Below, piece after piece: positions 23,187-30,590 of a stretch of DNA of 38,740 bases (position 1 is its first letter; each line of letters begins with the position of its first letter). Location: positions 7,413-46,152 of the forward strand of contig ASZN01000013.1 of the NCBI GenBank assembly GCA_000406005.1, read 5' to 3'. A model generated the notes under the pieces. It was not told the origin of the DNA. It did not search any database and worked only from the letters and a program-made list of their open reading frames with translations. Origin of the DNA: Candidatus Poribacteria bacterium WGA-3G (GTDB taxonomy: Bacteria; Poribacteria; WGA-4E; WGA-3G). The translations under genes were made by a program, and so were the position numbers.

Positions 23187-23708
23187 CTACACGGTAAACT
23201 GCTTCAGCGTGTCGTCGTCCAAATTCTCTAAAGCGTCTTTCGTGTCGTCCTTCTGTCCTGTACCGAGTTCCTGCTCAGAGAATCCGTGGCCTGCAATCAC
23301 CTCTTCGGCAACATAGATCGGTACCTCGCATCGGATGGCGAGTGCGATAGCATCGCTCGGACGACAATCGATCTGAACCGTTTTGTCGTTCGTATTTAGA
23401 GTTAGGTGCGCGTAGAACGTCCAGCGTTCATCCGTTTGTTCGACTGCGTTTACACAGACATCTGTAACCTTCGCTCCAAACGTTTCAATCACGGTTTTCA
23501 GCAGATCGTGTGTCATAGGGCGCGGGAGCTCGATACTTTCTAAATGCATCTGAATAGCCGCTGCTTCCGATTCGCCGATCCAAATCAGGAGTATCCGATT
23601 TTCCTCTCTCTCTTTCTCTTTTAGGACAACTATGGGTGCCCCTGTACTTCGATCGATTGAGAGAAAGTGAACCTTAACTTCGGTTTTTTCTTGTTTTTCT
23701 GTATCCAT
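23187..23708 (-). CDS. Bifunctional nuclease family protein (DUF151)
   Basis: 173 aa. The ATG at 23708 is preferred because AAAGGA is about 9 nt upstream, whereas the earlier ATG at 23717 overlaps that site. Family markers are GAPIVVL, LLIWIGESEAAAIQMHLE, PRPMTHDLLKTVIE and the highly conserved RPSDAIALAIR, followed by PIYVAEEV. DUF151 proteins have reported DNase and RNase activity in Thermotoga and plants. The cellular role in bacteria is unclear. It is the last gene of the minus-strand run with the flotillin. Confidence 0.85.
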   Translation of the reverse strand: MDTEKQEKTEVKVHFLSIDRSTGAPIVVLKEKEREENRILLIWIGESEAAAIQMHLESIELPRPMTHDLLKTVIETFGAKVTDVCVNAVEQTDERWTFYAHLTLNTNDKTVQIDCRPSDAIALAIRCEVPIYVAEEVIAGHGFSEQELGTGQKDDTKDALENLDDDTLKQFTV

Positions 23709-23749
23709 TTTGTCCATCCTTTCATCGGCTTTCGGCTTTCGGCTGAAAG

Positions 23750-25600
23750 CTATGAATCGTCATCAGGTGTATCGCCTGAATCCACTTGTGTATCCACTGC
23801 CAATCCGGAAGCGTAATCCCGAACGGTGCGTGCGATTTTTTCCGTATCGAGACCGCTGAAACCGACAATCTCCTTGAGTAAAGGGACTGCTGCGCCGGCG
23901 TTGACGATTGAACCAAGGATACGGTTCATACCGTTGCTGCCATTGCCGTTATTTCCGAGGTCAAGGACTCGGATACTTTCGATGCGTTCCGCCGGTTTCA
24001 TCAACTCGCTTGTTACTTCGGGGAGTGATTCGACGAGTGCGAGTATCGCGTCACTAACGAGTACTTTCGGTTCCGCTTGATTCTTCGCTGCGATAGATGC
24101 TTCCTCGCCTTCCGCTATCGCTTTCGCCTCAACGAGGAGTGCCTCAGCGAGAATCCGTTGTGCTTGTGCCTGAAGTTCAGCGGCTTCGAGTTCTGCCTTA
24201 GCGGCTTCAATAACAGCATAAGCCTCTGCATCGGCGTTGCGTTCTTTGGCGATGCGTTCTTCATCCGCTTCTTGCTCGGCACGAATGAGTTCGATCTTGC
24301 TTTTACGTTCCGCTTCCTCAAGTTCCTCGGCAGTTAAAACCGCTGCTTCGGCTCTCGCTTTTTCGGCAGAAATGCTCAACAGTTCAATGAGTGCTGTCTC
24401 AAGTTCCTTCTCTTTCATTGAAACCTGGATGGCGTTTTCGGCTTGTGTCTCTTTCTCTTCGCGATCCTTTTCAATCAGAACGATTCTACTGGCGATGCTG
24501 GCTTCCTCTACAGCGCGTTCCTGCTCAATTTTGGCAGTTTCAATGGAGAGGCTGCGCTCAATTTCTGCCTCCTGAACCGTTCTTTCTTGTTGAACCTTGG
24601 CGATTTCGACTGCCTGTTTTTGGGCGATTTCGGACTCTTGTACTTGGCGTTCCTGTTCAATCCGAGCGGTTTCTAAGCGCTGCTTCTGCATGATCTCTGA
24701 AGATTTGACCGCCTCTTCCTGTTTGATGCGCGCCTCTTCAATCGCTTGTTGCTGCTCAATTTTATGCGCCTCAACCTCGCGTTCCAGCTCCGCCTTGTTG
24801 GTGGCGATCGCTTTTCGTTGCTCTTCTTGCGCGAAATCAAGCCGTTGTTCAACTTCTAAGCCCTGTGTTTCCGTCTCCTCTTCGCGCTGTTTAATTTCCA
24901 GTTCGGCTTTGAGTCGGTCTTCTTCACGTTTCACCTTGTTTTCGTGCTCAATCCGAGCCGTTTGTGTCTGTTTATCTTCGACCTCCTGCTTGATCGTCTG
25001 AATGGCGACAACATCAAAACGGTTGTTCTCGTCAAGCGCATCCAGTGGTGTCTGGTCGAGATTCGTGACAGCGACACTCTCTAATTTGAAACCGTTCTGT
25101 TCGAGGTCGTCGCGACAGGCTTCCTGAACCTGATCCGAAAACTCTTGCCGTTTTTCGTGCAGTTCTTGGAGGTCCATCGTTGCAGCGACACTTCGTAGGA
25201 CACCGACAAGTTTACCTTCAAGGAGTTTATTCACTGCGTCCGGCGTTAACGTTTTATCGCCGAGACTCGCGACAGCTTTGAGGACATCTTGTTCATTTGC
25301 TTCAATTTTGACATAGAATTGTGCCTCTATATCAACCCGTAAACTGTCCTTTGTGATAAGCGCGCCTTGACCGGTGCGCTCAACAGGTAGCTGGAGCGTA
25401 TTTAGAGAAATGAGTTGGTGCGTGTTCGTAATTGGGTTGATGAGGGTACCACCGAAGACGACGCGCTTTTTTCGTCCGCCGGAGACGACTAACGCCGCAT
25501 CTGCTGGTGCTTTTTTGTAGAAAGAACGATAGACTAATAGGAAAATTACGACTAAAGCGACAACACTGCCGATAATCGTGATAAACAAATTCGGATTCAT
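23750..25600 (-). CDS. Flotillin-like SPFH protein (YqiK type)
   Basis: 616 aa. Residues 5-25 form one N-terminal membrane hairpin or anchor. Residues about 30-205 are an SPFH/band-7 domain (VVSGGRKKRVVFGGTLINP, VDIEAQFYVKI, LESVAVTNLDQT). Residues 205-520 form a long charged coiled coil with an Ala/Glu-rich flotillin tail. Residues 277-375 are built of 11- and 22-residue repeats, each 22-mer opening E-x-A/H-K/R-I/V-x-Q. The C-terminus has a Gly/Asn-rich patch and an acidic end. Flotillins form large membrane assemblies at lipid microdomains. The partner YqiJ-like gene is 50 nt upstream, the standard pairing. Confidence 0.9.
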   Translation of the reverse strand: MNPNLFITIIGSVVALVVIFLLVYRSFYKKAPADAALVVSGGRKKRVVFGGTLINPITNTHQLISLNTLQLPVERTGQGALITKDSLRVDIEAQFYVKIEANEQDVLKAVASLGDKTLTPDAVNKLLEGKLVGVLRSVAATMDLQELHEKRQEFSDQVQEACRDDLEQNGFKLESVAVTNLDQTPLDALDENNRFDVVAIQTIKQEVEDKQTQTARIEHENKVKREEDRLKAELEIKQREEETETQGLEVEQRLDFAQEEQRKAIATNKAELEREVEAHKIEQQQAIEEARIKQEEAVKSSEIMQKQRLETARIEQERQVQESEIAQKQAVEIAKVQQERTVQEAEIERSLSIETAKIEQERAVEEASIASRIVLIEKDREEKETQAENAIQVSMKEKELETALIELLSISAEKARAEAAVLTAEELEEAERKSKIELIRAEQEADEERIAKERNADAEAYAVIEAAKAELEAAELQAQAQRILAEALLVEAKAIAEGEEASIAAKNQAEPKVLVSDAILALVESLPEVTSELMKPAERIESIRVLDLGNNGNGSNGMNRILGSIVNAGAAVPLLKEIVGFSGLDTEKIARTVRDYASGLAVDTQVDSGDTPDDDS

Positions 25601-25650
25601 ATTTTATTTCTCCTGATATGGAACTGAAAACTAAAAACGTTGAATTAACG

Positions 25651-26394
25651 CTAATCTACCTCACTCTTTCTCACATCAAAGATCCGTTTTGTGTGATCAT
25701 AGTTCACGAGAATTACGGTGTCGCCTTTGACAGGCGGGGCTTCATCGGATTTGGCACGGCAACTGACGGTTAATTCCGGACCGTCCGGAACTTGGACACG
25801 AGCCGTCCCAAAAGTTGTGGTAATTTGTCCGCTAATCACGCGTCCACTGAGACCGAGGAGGTGTATATCGCTGATGGCTCTCTCGCTTTCGGGGAATAAC
25901 TTTGAAAGTCCGATAGAGATATAACGAGTACAGACAAAACAACAGAAAAAAGCGATAACGCACGATATCCAAACCCAATCCGGTTTTTCAGGTACATTAA
26001 GGAGTGTGTTAGCAATAAGTCCAGTGATGCCCCATGTTCCAAATAACGACATCAGGACGATCATCAAGGGGACCCTGCCGACATTCAAAAACCCAAATAC
26101 GTCACCGAAAGAGGGTGTGTGTGCGCTGGCATCTACATCCACGTCTGCGTCTATATCGGCATCTACGTCTGCATCTATATCCATATCTGCGTCTATATCC
26201 ACATCTGCGTCTATATCTATATCCACATCTGCATCTATATCTATGTCTGCATCAACATCTGCGTCAACATCTGCATCACCGAAATCCATTGCCCCCATCG
26301 CAAGTCGAAAGAGTGCAAATAGGAACACAATAACCAATGGTGCCGTAAACCAGACGTTATATGAGGCGAGGAAATAAGTCAGGAATTCTGTCAT
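25651..26394 (-). CDS. YqiJ/NfeD-like membrane protein with an alternating Asp tract
   Basis: 247 aa. A membrane segment at about 17-35 is followed by a tract (37-89) in which Asp occupies every second residue from 40 to 88. Then come two or three further membrane segments (about 105-165). The C-terminal OB-fold-like domain contains GLSGRVISGQITTTFGTARVQV and VILVNYD. The last part matches the NfeD/YqiJ partner of flotillins. The Asp tract is not a family feature I know of and could bind calcium. The start codon overlaps the previous gene's stop (ATGA), showing translational coupling. Confidence 0.8.
   Translation of the reverse strand: MTEFLTYFLASYNVWFTAPLVIVFLFALFRLAMGAMDFGDADVDADVDADIDIDADVDIDIDADVDIDADMDIDADVDADIDADVDVDASAHTPSFGDVFGFLNVGRVPLMIVLMSLFGTWGITGLIANTLLNVPEKPDWVWISCVIAFFCCFVCTRYISIGLSKLFPESERAISDIHLLGLSGRVISGQITTTFGTARVQVPDGPELTVSCRAKSDEAPPVKGDTVILVNYDHTKRIFDVRKSEVD
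26128..26277. repeat. In-frame DNA repeat encoding 25 alternating Asp residues
   Basis: On the plus strand the tract is made of 6-nt words such as ATCTGC, ATCTAT and ATCCAC; on the coding strand it reads GAT/GAC alternating with Ala, Val, Ile or Met codons. It spans residues 40-89 of the YqiJ-like protein. Unit variation (A, V, I, M) suggests old expansion with drift, not recent slippage. Confidence 0.8.
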
Positions 26395-26786
26395 GGCATC
26401 CCTTTCTGCTTTGTGATCTGCTCAGTGATGTACATGTACGCACATCGGGCTGATCGGAAGTTGATATTATCAATCCAGTGGACATTACGTACAACGCTAA
26501 TTTCGAGCCTCGCTTGGCTGAGGAGCCGATGCCTAAACTGTCGGACTAATCTTACTGCGCGAATCTCAGTGAACAATAGGTTACAACGGATATTTGCGTA
26601 AGAAACTGCGAGACTGCCTATATATCGTTCATCTAAGACCAATACCCGTCGTGTCGTGATAAAGACGAAATCTGGGCGCAGCAGACTCGAACGCCCGAGG
26701 ATGCATAGACAGACCTTTTCATCCTCGTGTATGTGTGCGTGCACAGTTTTTTGGATACGAGGCGGCATTTGGTCAAATTCAGCCAT
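26391..26786 (-). CDS. Bacterial PH-domain-like protein
   Basis: 131 aa without a signal or membrane segment. Residues about 18-75 follow the YokE-like/bPH pattern: DEKVCLCILGRSSLLRPDFVFITTRRVLVLDER, then GSLAVSYANIRCNLLFTEI. These strands form a PH barrel that often governs membrane or protein contacts. It is first in a four-gene minus-strand run with the YqiJ-like protein (4-nt overlap), flotillin and DUF151, so it probably joins the flotillin assembly. The C-terminal 50 residues are not recognised. Confidence 0.6.
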   Translation of the reverse strand: MAEFDQMPPRIQKTVHAHIHEDEKVCLCILGRSSLLRPDFVFITTRRVLVLDERYIGSLAVSYANIRCNLLFTEIRAVRLVRQFRHRLLSQARLEISVVRNVHWIDNINFRSARCAYMYITEQITKQKGMP

Positions 26787-26840
26787 TTTATTTTTTCAAG
26801 TAGGTGTGTTTTCAGTGAGAACAGATGGACTACATGGAAA

Positions 26841-27193
26841 TGGAGGTGGCGGGAATCGAACCCGCGTCCGAAGGCAGTTCAATAGAGGCTACTACATGCT
26901 TATCACAGGTTTTAAGGTTCGCCTATCCGACTCCCCTGTGCAGGATCCATGATAGACTATCTCAAAAGTAGTTCGCGGCACGCCCCATGAGAATGAGCGA
27001 GCGGCTAGCCCGTATTGCGACGCTTTAACTTCCCTGACGGGCAACAGGTCGGTCAAGCGAAGCCGCGCTATTAAGCGGCTAATGCTAATTCTTCATCAGC
27101 ATTTATAAATGTTCCGCCTATTTTACGAGGCCTGCGGAGACCTCGGCATGCAACCTATATATCATTTACCTTCGTCGAAACCTGTACACCCCC
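26841..27193 (-). ncRNA. ssrA: Transfer-messenger RNA
   Basis: The 5' end reads GGGGGTGTACAGGTTTCGAC. The 3' end has a tRNA-like T arm (GCGGGTTCGATTCCCGC) and CACCTCC, which pairs with GGGGGTG over 7 bp (one G-U). The discriminator A is 26841, and CCA is not encoded. The tag frame runs through 27115-27071 and ends ADEELALAA, then TAA TAG; the resume codon is probably GGA, ACA or a nearby codon. tmRNA rescues stalled ribosomes together with SmpB, whose gene lies directly upstream on the same strand. Confidence 0.95.
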
Positions 27194-27287
27194 GGAATAG
27201 CCGTCGGCAGTCAAGCAGTCAGTTAGGCACCTTGCAGCAGGCAGGCTTACCCTGACCACCACAGCCGTCTAATCGTTAATAGTTAAG

Positions 27288-27746
27288 TCAATTGTACGAC
27301 CGTATCTCATTCGCAGCGGCATCACGCTCAATCTTATCACGTTTATCGTAAATCTGTTTCCCCATCGCTACTGCTATTTCTAACTTCACCTTACCCTTGC
27401 TGAAATAGGCACGCGTCGGGACAATCGTCATCCCTTTTGATCGGATTGAGCGTTCGAGCTTCGTGATTTCCCGGCGATTTAGCAGCAATTTGCGTTTCCG
27501 TTTCGGTTCGTGGTTCGCGATATTGCCGTGTGCGTACGGACCGATGTGTGCGTCAATAAGGAACACTTCGCCATCTGTTACCTGTGCGTAACTGTCCGAC
27601 AGGTTCAAGCGTCCAGCGCGAATTGCTTTCACTTCGGTGCCTTGTAAGACAACACCGGCTTCATAACGATCGCGTAGGTGATAGTCATACCGTGCTTTCC
27701 GATTTACGGTAATCGTTGGGTTTGTAGAATCTTTGGCACCTTTCAT
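27288..27746 (-). CDS. smpB: SsrA-binding protein
   Basis: 152 aa, normal length. Family motifs are NRKARYDYHLRDRYEAGVVLQGTEVKAIR near 15-43, NLSDSYAQV, the EVFLIDAHIGPY strand, and HEPKRKRKLLLNRREI. The basic C-terminal tail KQIYDKRDKIERDAA enters the ribosomal A site. SmpB binds tmRNA for trans-translation. The gene sits upstream of ssrA on the same strand, the common order. The best promoter (27757-27786) leaves only about 4 nt of leader and no Shine-Dalgarno, so the mRNA may be leaderless. Confidence 0.95.
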   Translation of the reverse strand: MKGAKDSTNPTITVNRKARYDYHLRDRYEAGVVLQGTEVKAIRAGRLNLSDSYAQVTDGEVFLIDAHIGPYAHGNIANHEPKRKRKLLLNRREITKLERSIRSKGMTIVPTRAYFSKGKVKLEIAVAMGKQIYDKRDKIERDAAANEIRSYN

Positions 27747-27756
27747 AGCGAATTAA

Positions 27757-27786
27757 AGTATAACATAAAATTAAACTCGTGTGCAA
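27757..27786 (-). promoter_or_regulatory. Promoter of smpB-ssrA
   Basis: On the minus strand TTGCAC (27786-27781), 18 nt, then TATACT (27762-27757) preceded by TGT, an extended -10. Transcription should start near 27750, almost at the smpB ATG (27746). Confidence 0.55.
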
Positions 27787-27832
27787 CAAAAAACACAAAA
27801 ATTTGAAGTTTTTTGTTAAAACCGGATTTTAG

Positions 27833-27861
27833 TTGAAAACACGGAACATATCTGATACACT
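27833..27861 (+). promoter_or_regulatory. Promoter of hflX
   Basis: TTGAAA (27833-27838), 17 nt, TACACT (27856-27861). It is divergent from the smpB promoter, with about 46 nt between the two -35 boxes. Confidence 0.5.
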
Positions 27862-27941
27862 ATACTACAAATACCGCGTCATTGGAAGCACCAAAGCATC
27901 CTGCTTTGATGGCACTCCGAAACTGAGAGAGGAGTTTTTTG

Positions 27942-29231
27942 ATGCCAGAACTTTATGATACACGTGCACCAAATCCGCCGTCACGTGCGATTTTGATAGG
28001 CGTTAAACTTCGAGACAACCTGATGCACGAAACGGAAGAATCGCTCCAAGAGCTCCGGCAACTCGCAGAGACTGCCGGTATTGAAGTCGTCTGTGAGACG
28101 ATTCAACCGCGGAACATGCCGAACCCGACCTATTTTATAGGTGCGGGGAAGGTCGAAGAACTCGAACCGCTGGTTGAAGAGCTTAACGCCGATGCAATCA
28201 TCTTTGACGAAGAACTGTCACCAGCACAGACACGTAACCTTGAGCAGGCGTTCGACATCGCTGCAATTGACCGCACAGGACTTATCCTTCAGGTTTTCGC
28301 GCAGCGGGCACTTACCAAAGAAGCACGGTTACAGGTAGCATTGGCACAGCTCGAATATGCGCTGCCACGCCTCACACGGATGTGGACACACCTTTCACGA
28401 CTTGCGACAGGTGGCGGCGGCGGTGGTCCTATCCGTGGTCCCGGTGAAACGCAGTTGGAGATGGACAGACGCTGGGTGCGCAGGAACATCGGACGGGTCA
28501 GAAAAGCCCTTCAAGCCGTTGAAAAGCAACGCACTGTCCAGCGGAGGAACCGCTCCGAAAAAGTCAAAGTGTCTCTCGTCGGATATACCAATGCCGGAAA
28601 ATCGACGCTCTTCAATCTATTGACAGGCGAAAGCGTCTTGGCAGAGGATAAACTGTTCGCAACTTTAGATTCTACCACGCGAAGGGTGGATCTCCCGCAA
28701 AAGCAGCAGATTCTTCTCAGCGATACCGTCGGATTTATTAAGAAGCTCCCACACCAATTGGTTGCGGCATTCAAGGCGACACTTGAAGAGGTCGTTGAAG
28801 CGGATCTTTTACTCCACGTCGTCGATGTGAGCCATTCAGAGGCAGAAGCACAGATAGCTGCTGTAAACGAAGTCCTTGACGACTTGGATGCTACTGATAT
28901 TCCGATGCTCATGATTTTCAACAAGATTGACAATCTACAAACAGAGGACGGTCTACAAGTCTTAAGGAGCCAGTATCCAGACGCACACCTCATCTCGGCG
29001 CATCGCGGCGATGGGATTGAGACGTTAATGGAGGCGTTGTCGAACCTTTTTGTTGAACTCGGTCCGGACCTCTCCCTGATTATTCCGTATACGGATGGAA
29101 AAGCACTCGATTTATTGTACAAACACGGCACTGTACTTAATGCTGAATACGCCGCAGACGCTATTCATGTCAAGGCACGCATGCCGAACCGCTACCTCAA
29201 ATCGGTCTCCGAATTTTTGGTCTCTTCCTGA
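27942..29231 (+). CDS. hflX: GTPase HflX
   Basis: 429 aa from the ATG at 27942 (GAGAGGAG 7 nt upstream; a TTG directly before it is less likely). The N-terminal HflX domain contains NPTYFIGAGKVEEL and ADAIIFDEELSPAQTRNLE. The glycine-rich GGGGGGPIRGPGETQLEMDRR linker (about 154-174) is diagnostic. G domain: G1 GYTNAGKST, G2 region LFATLDSTTRRV, G3 DTVGF, G4 NKID. HflX binds the 50S subunit and splits stalled or heat-stressed ribosomes. It lies beside the tmRNA/SmpB rescue genes, a fitting neighbour. Confidence 0.95.
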   Translation: MPELYDTRAPNPPSRAILIGVKLRDNLMHETEESLQELRQLAETAGIEVVCETIQPRNMPNPTYFIGAGKVEELEPLVEELNADAIIFDEELSPAQTRNLEQAFDIAAIDRTGLILQVFAQRALTKEARLQVALAQLEYALPRLTRMWTHLSRLATGGGGGGPIRGPGETQLEMDRRWVRRNIGRVRKALQAVEKQRTVQRRNRSEKVKVSLVGYTNAGKSTLFNLLTGESVLAEDKLFATLDSTTRRVDLPQKQQILLSDTVGFIKKLPHQLVAAFKATLEEVVEADLLLHVVDVSHSEAEAQIAAVNEVLDDLDATDIPMLMIFNKIDNLQTEDGLQVLRSQYPDAHLISAHRGDGIETLMEALSNLFVELGPDLSLIIPYTDGKALDLLYKHGTVLNAEYAADAIHVKARMPNRYLKSVSEFLVSS

Positions 29232-29251
29232 AGGAAAGGGAGCGAACACAG

Positions 29252-29551
29252 ATGCGATGGCTCGACCAGACCGACATCGGACACGACTTGCAAATCTGTC
29301 CAGATTGTGATAGGAAGTATGAAGTGCTTGATCAATTTCAGGGGAGTCCGTTGGGAGATGCCTCGTTCAACCCAATTGATACCGTTTTCAACGATGCTTA
29401 CTACATTGCTATTCGGTGTCCACAATGTCTCGAAATTCGGTACCTCTGTATACAATCTCTAACCGCTACACAATTTCATAGCGAAAAGGAAAATAAGCAC
29501 CCTCCGTTGCAGTCGGGGTTTGGAACCCCGACTGATGAAGGGAGTACGTAG
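29252..29551 (+). CDS. Small zinc-ribbon-like protein
   Basis: 99 aa with two CxxC knuckles, CPDC (16-19) and CPQC (about 56-59), plus one further Cys, suggesting one structural zinc. A GGAAAGGGAG ribosome site precedes the ATG, 20 nt after the hflX stop. The last 20 or so codons are encoded by the hairpin repeat at 29511-29533, so the original gene probably ended earlier or differently. Function unknown. Confidence 0.6.
   Translation: MRWLDQTDIGHDLQICPDCDRKYEVLDQFQGSPLGDASFNPIDTVFNDAYYIAIRCPQCLEIRYLCIQSLTATQFHSEKENKHPPLQSGFGTPTDEGST
29511..29533. repeat. AGTCGGGGTT-TGG-AACCCCGACT hairpin repeat
   Basis: A perfect 10-bp stem around TGG. The inner 15 nt match 2863-2877. It lies inside the 3' end of the zinc-ribbon frame and 37 nt before the next gene. 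Confidence 0.65.
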
Positions 29552-29570
29552 AAAACAAAAAGGAAAAGCA

Positions 29571-30362
29571 ATGAAGATAGGTGTCACCCAAATTATACTC
29601 GGAAACATGTCGTTAGACGATACGCTCTCGCTTTGCCAAGATGCTGGATACGATGCCGTTGAACTCACTTTTCGCGAAGGAAAAGACACCGACATCAATA
29701 TGAGTGATTCGGAACTTCAAGGCATCACTGCGAAATGTAATGCGGCGGGTATCGAAATCGGCAGTATCACAGCAGGGTACTCGGATCGCGGCAACCTGCT
29801 CAGCCTGGATGCGACGCAGCGTGAGAAAGGCGCAGTGTCTCTTGCCCGCGGTTTAGAGGTCGCCAACGCACTCGGTGTCGGTGGGATCCTATTGCACCCA
29901 GGTCAACTCACCGTTGAAGGAACGTATCAAGAGGTTTGGGATAATCTTGTCGGTATCCTGAAAGACTTAGCACCCTCCGCGGAGGCACATCAGGTCGCGA
30001 TCGGTCTCGAAAACGTCTGGAACAAGTTTCTGCTCAGTCCAAAAGAGATGCGCGACATCGTAGATGAGATAGGTAGCGACTGGGTAGGCACCTATCTGGA
30101 TACAGCGAACATGATGGCTTACGGTTATCCGGAGCATTGGATCCGTGAACTCGGACCCCGCATCAAACGCGTACACTTCAAGGATTTCGACCGTGGCGCA
30201 CATCGGTTCGTTAACCTTTTAGATGGTGATACGGATTGGAAGGCAGTCATGGAGGCGTTCCTCGCCATCGGTTATGACGGTTACGTTATTCACGAAGTCG
30301 GTGGGGACAGAGATGCCCAAATCGACTTAGCGAAACGGATGCGTCAGATCGTTTCGATGTAA
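29571..30362 (+). CDS. Sugar phosphate isomerase/epimerase (second copy of family)
   Basis: 263 aa from the ATG at 29571, chosen for AAAAGGA 6 nt upstream; an earlier start at 29520 would read through the hairpin repeat. Barrel landmarks are YDAVELTFREG, ILLHPGQL, IGLENVWNKFL (acid ligand), WVGTYLDTANMM (Asp), RVHFKDFDR (His/Lys) and YVIHEVGG (final Glu). This is the inosose dehydratase/tagatose-3-epimerase-like family. It is only distantly similar to the 304-aa member at 2926. The context of hflX and a zinc ribbon gives no pathway. Confidence 0.85.
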   Translation: MKIGVTQIILGNMSLDDTLSLCQDAGYDAVELTFREGKDTDINMSDSELQGITAKCNAAGIEIGSITAGYSDRGNLLSLDATQREKGAVSLARGLEVANALGVGGILLHPGQLTVEGTYQEVWDNLVGILKDLAPSAEAHQVAIGLENVWNKFLLSPKEMRDIVDEIGSDWVGTYLDTANMMAYGYPEHWIRELGPRIKRVHFKDFDRGAHRFVNLLDGDTDWKAVMEAFLAIGYDGYVIHEVGGDRDAQIDLAKRMRQIVSM

Positions 30363-30366
30363 CCGA

Positions 30367-30406
30367 AAAAAAGAGAAGGCGATGGCTTACAAGAAACCAT
30401 CGCCTG
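30367..30406 (-). terminator. Rho-independent terminator of tRNA-Leu
   Basis: On the minus strand AGGCGATGG and CCATCGCCT form a perfect 9-bp stem with an 11-nt loop, followed by TCTC and a run of seven T. It starts 2 nt after the tRNA 3' end. It also sits 3' of the plus-strand isomerase gene, but the T-run serves only the minus strand. Confidence 0.85.
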
Positions 30407-30408
30407 AT

Positions 30409-30493
30409 GCCGGAGGTCGGACTCGAACCGACATGGACCTAGGGCCCGCTGGATTTTGAGTCCAGTGCGTCTACCAATTTCACCACTCCGGCA
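30409..30493 (-). tRNA. tRNA-Leu (anticodon CAA)
   Basis: 85 nt. The acceptor stem GCCGGAG/CTCCGGC is perfect. The anticodon stem CTGGA/TCCAG has loop CTCAAAA, giving CAA, which reads UUG. A long class II variable arm (GGGCCCTAGGTCC) and a T arm with GGTTCGAGTCC are present. CCA is not encoded. It stands alone with its own promoter and terminator. Confidence 0.95.
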
Positions 30494-30509
30494 CTTTGGA
30501 TAAGACAAA

Positions 30510-30538
30510 TTATAGCACACTTTCGGTTAAAGGTCAAA
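30510..30538 (-). promoter_or_regulatory. Promoter of tRNA-Leu
   Basis: On the minus strand TTGACC (30538-30533), 17 nt, TATAAT (30515-30510), with TGC in front of the -10. This near-consensus promoter sits about 16 nt before the mature tRNA 5' end and is the strongest in the window. Confidence 0.75.
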
Positions 30539-30590
30539 TTTTTTATAGCGTTCCGTCAGGAGAACATCAACTAAACTATCCTAAAAAAAC

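Noticed and set aside
24237..25001. Long Ser/Cys-rich plus-strand frames inside the flotillin gene
   Set aside because: Antisense shadows of Glu/Ala/Arg codons in the coiled coil; no ribosome site and biased composition.
26119..26322. Open frames antisense to the Asp tract, rich in Ile/Tyr/Cys or Ser/Ala
   Set aside because: They are simply the reverse reading of a 6-nt repeat and have no independent support.
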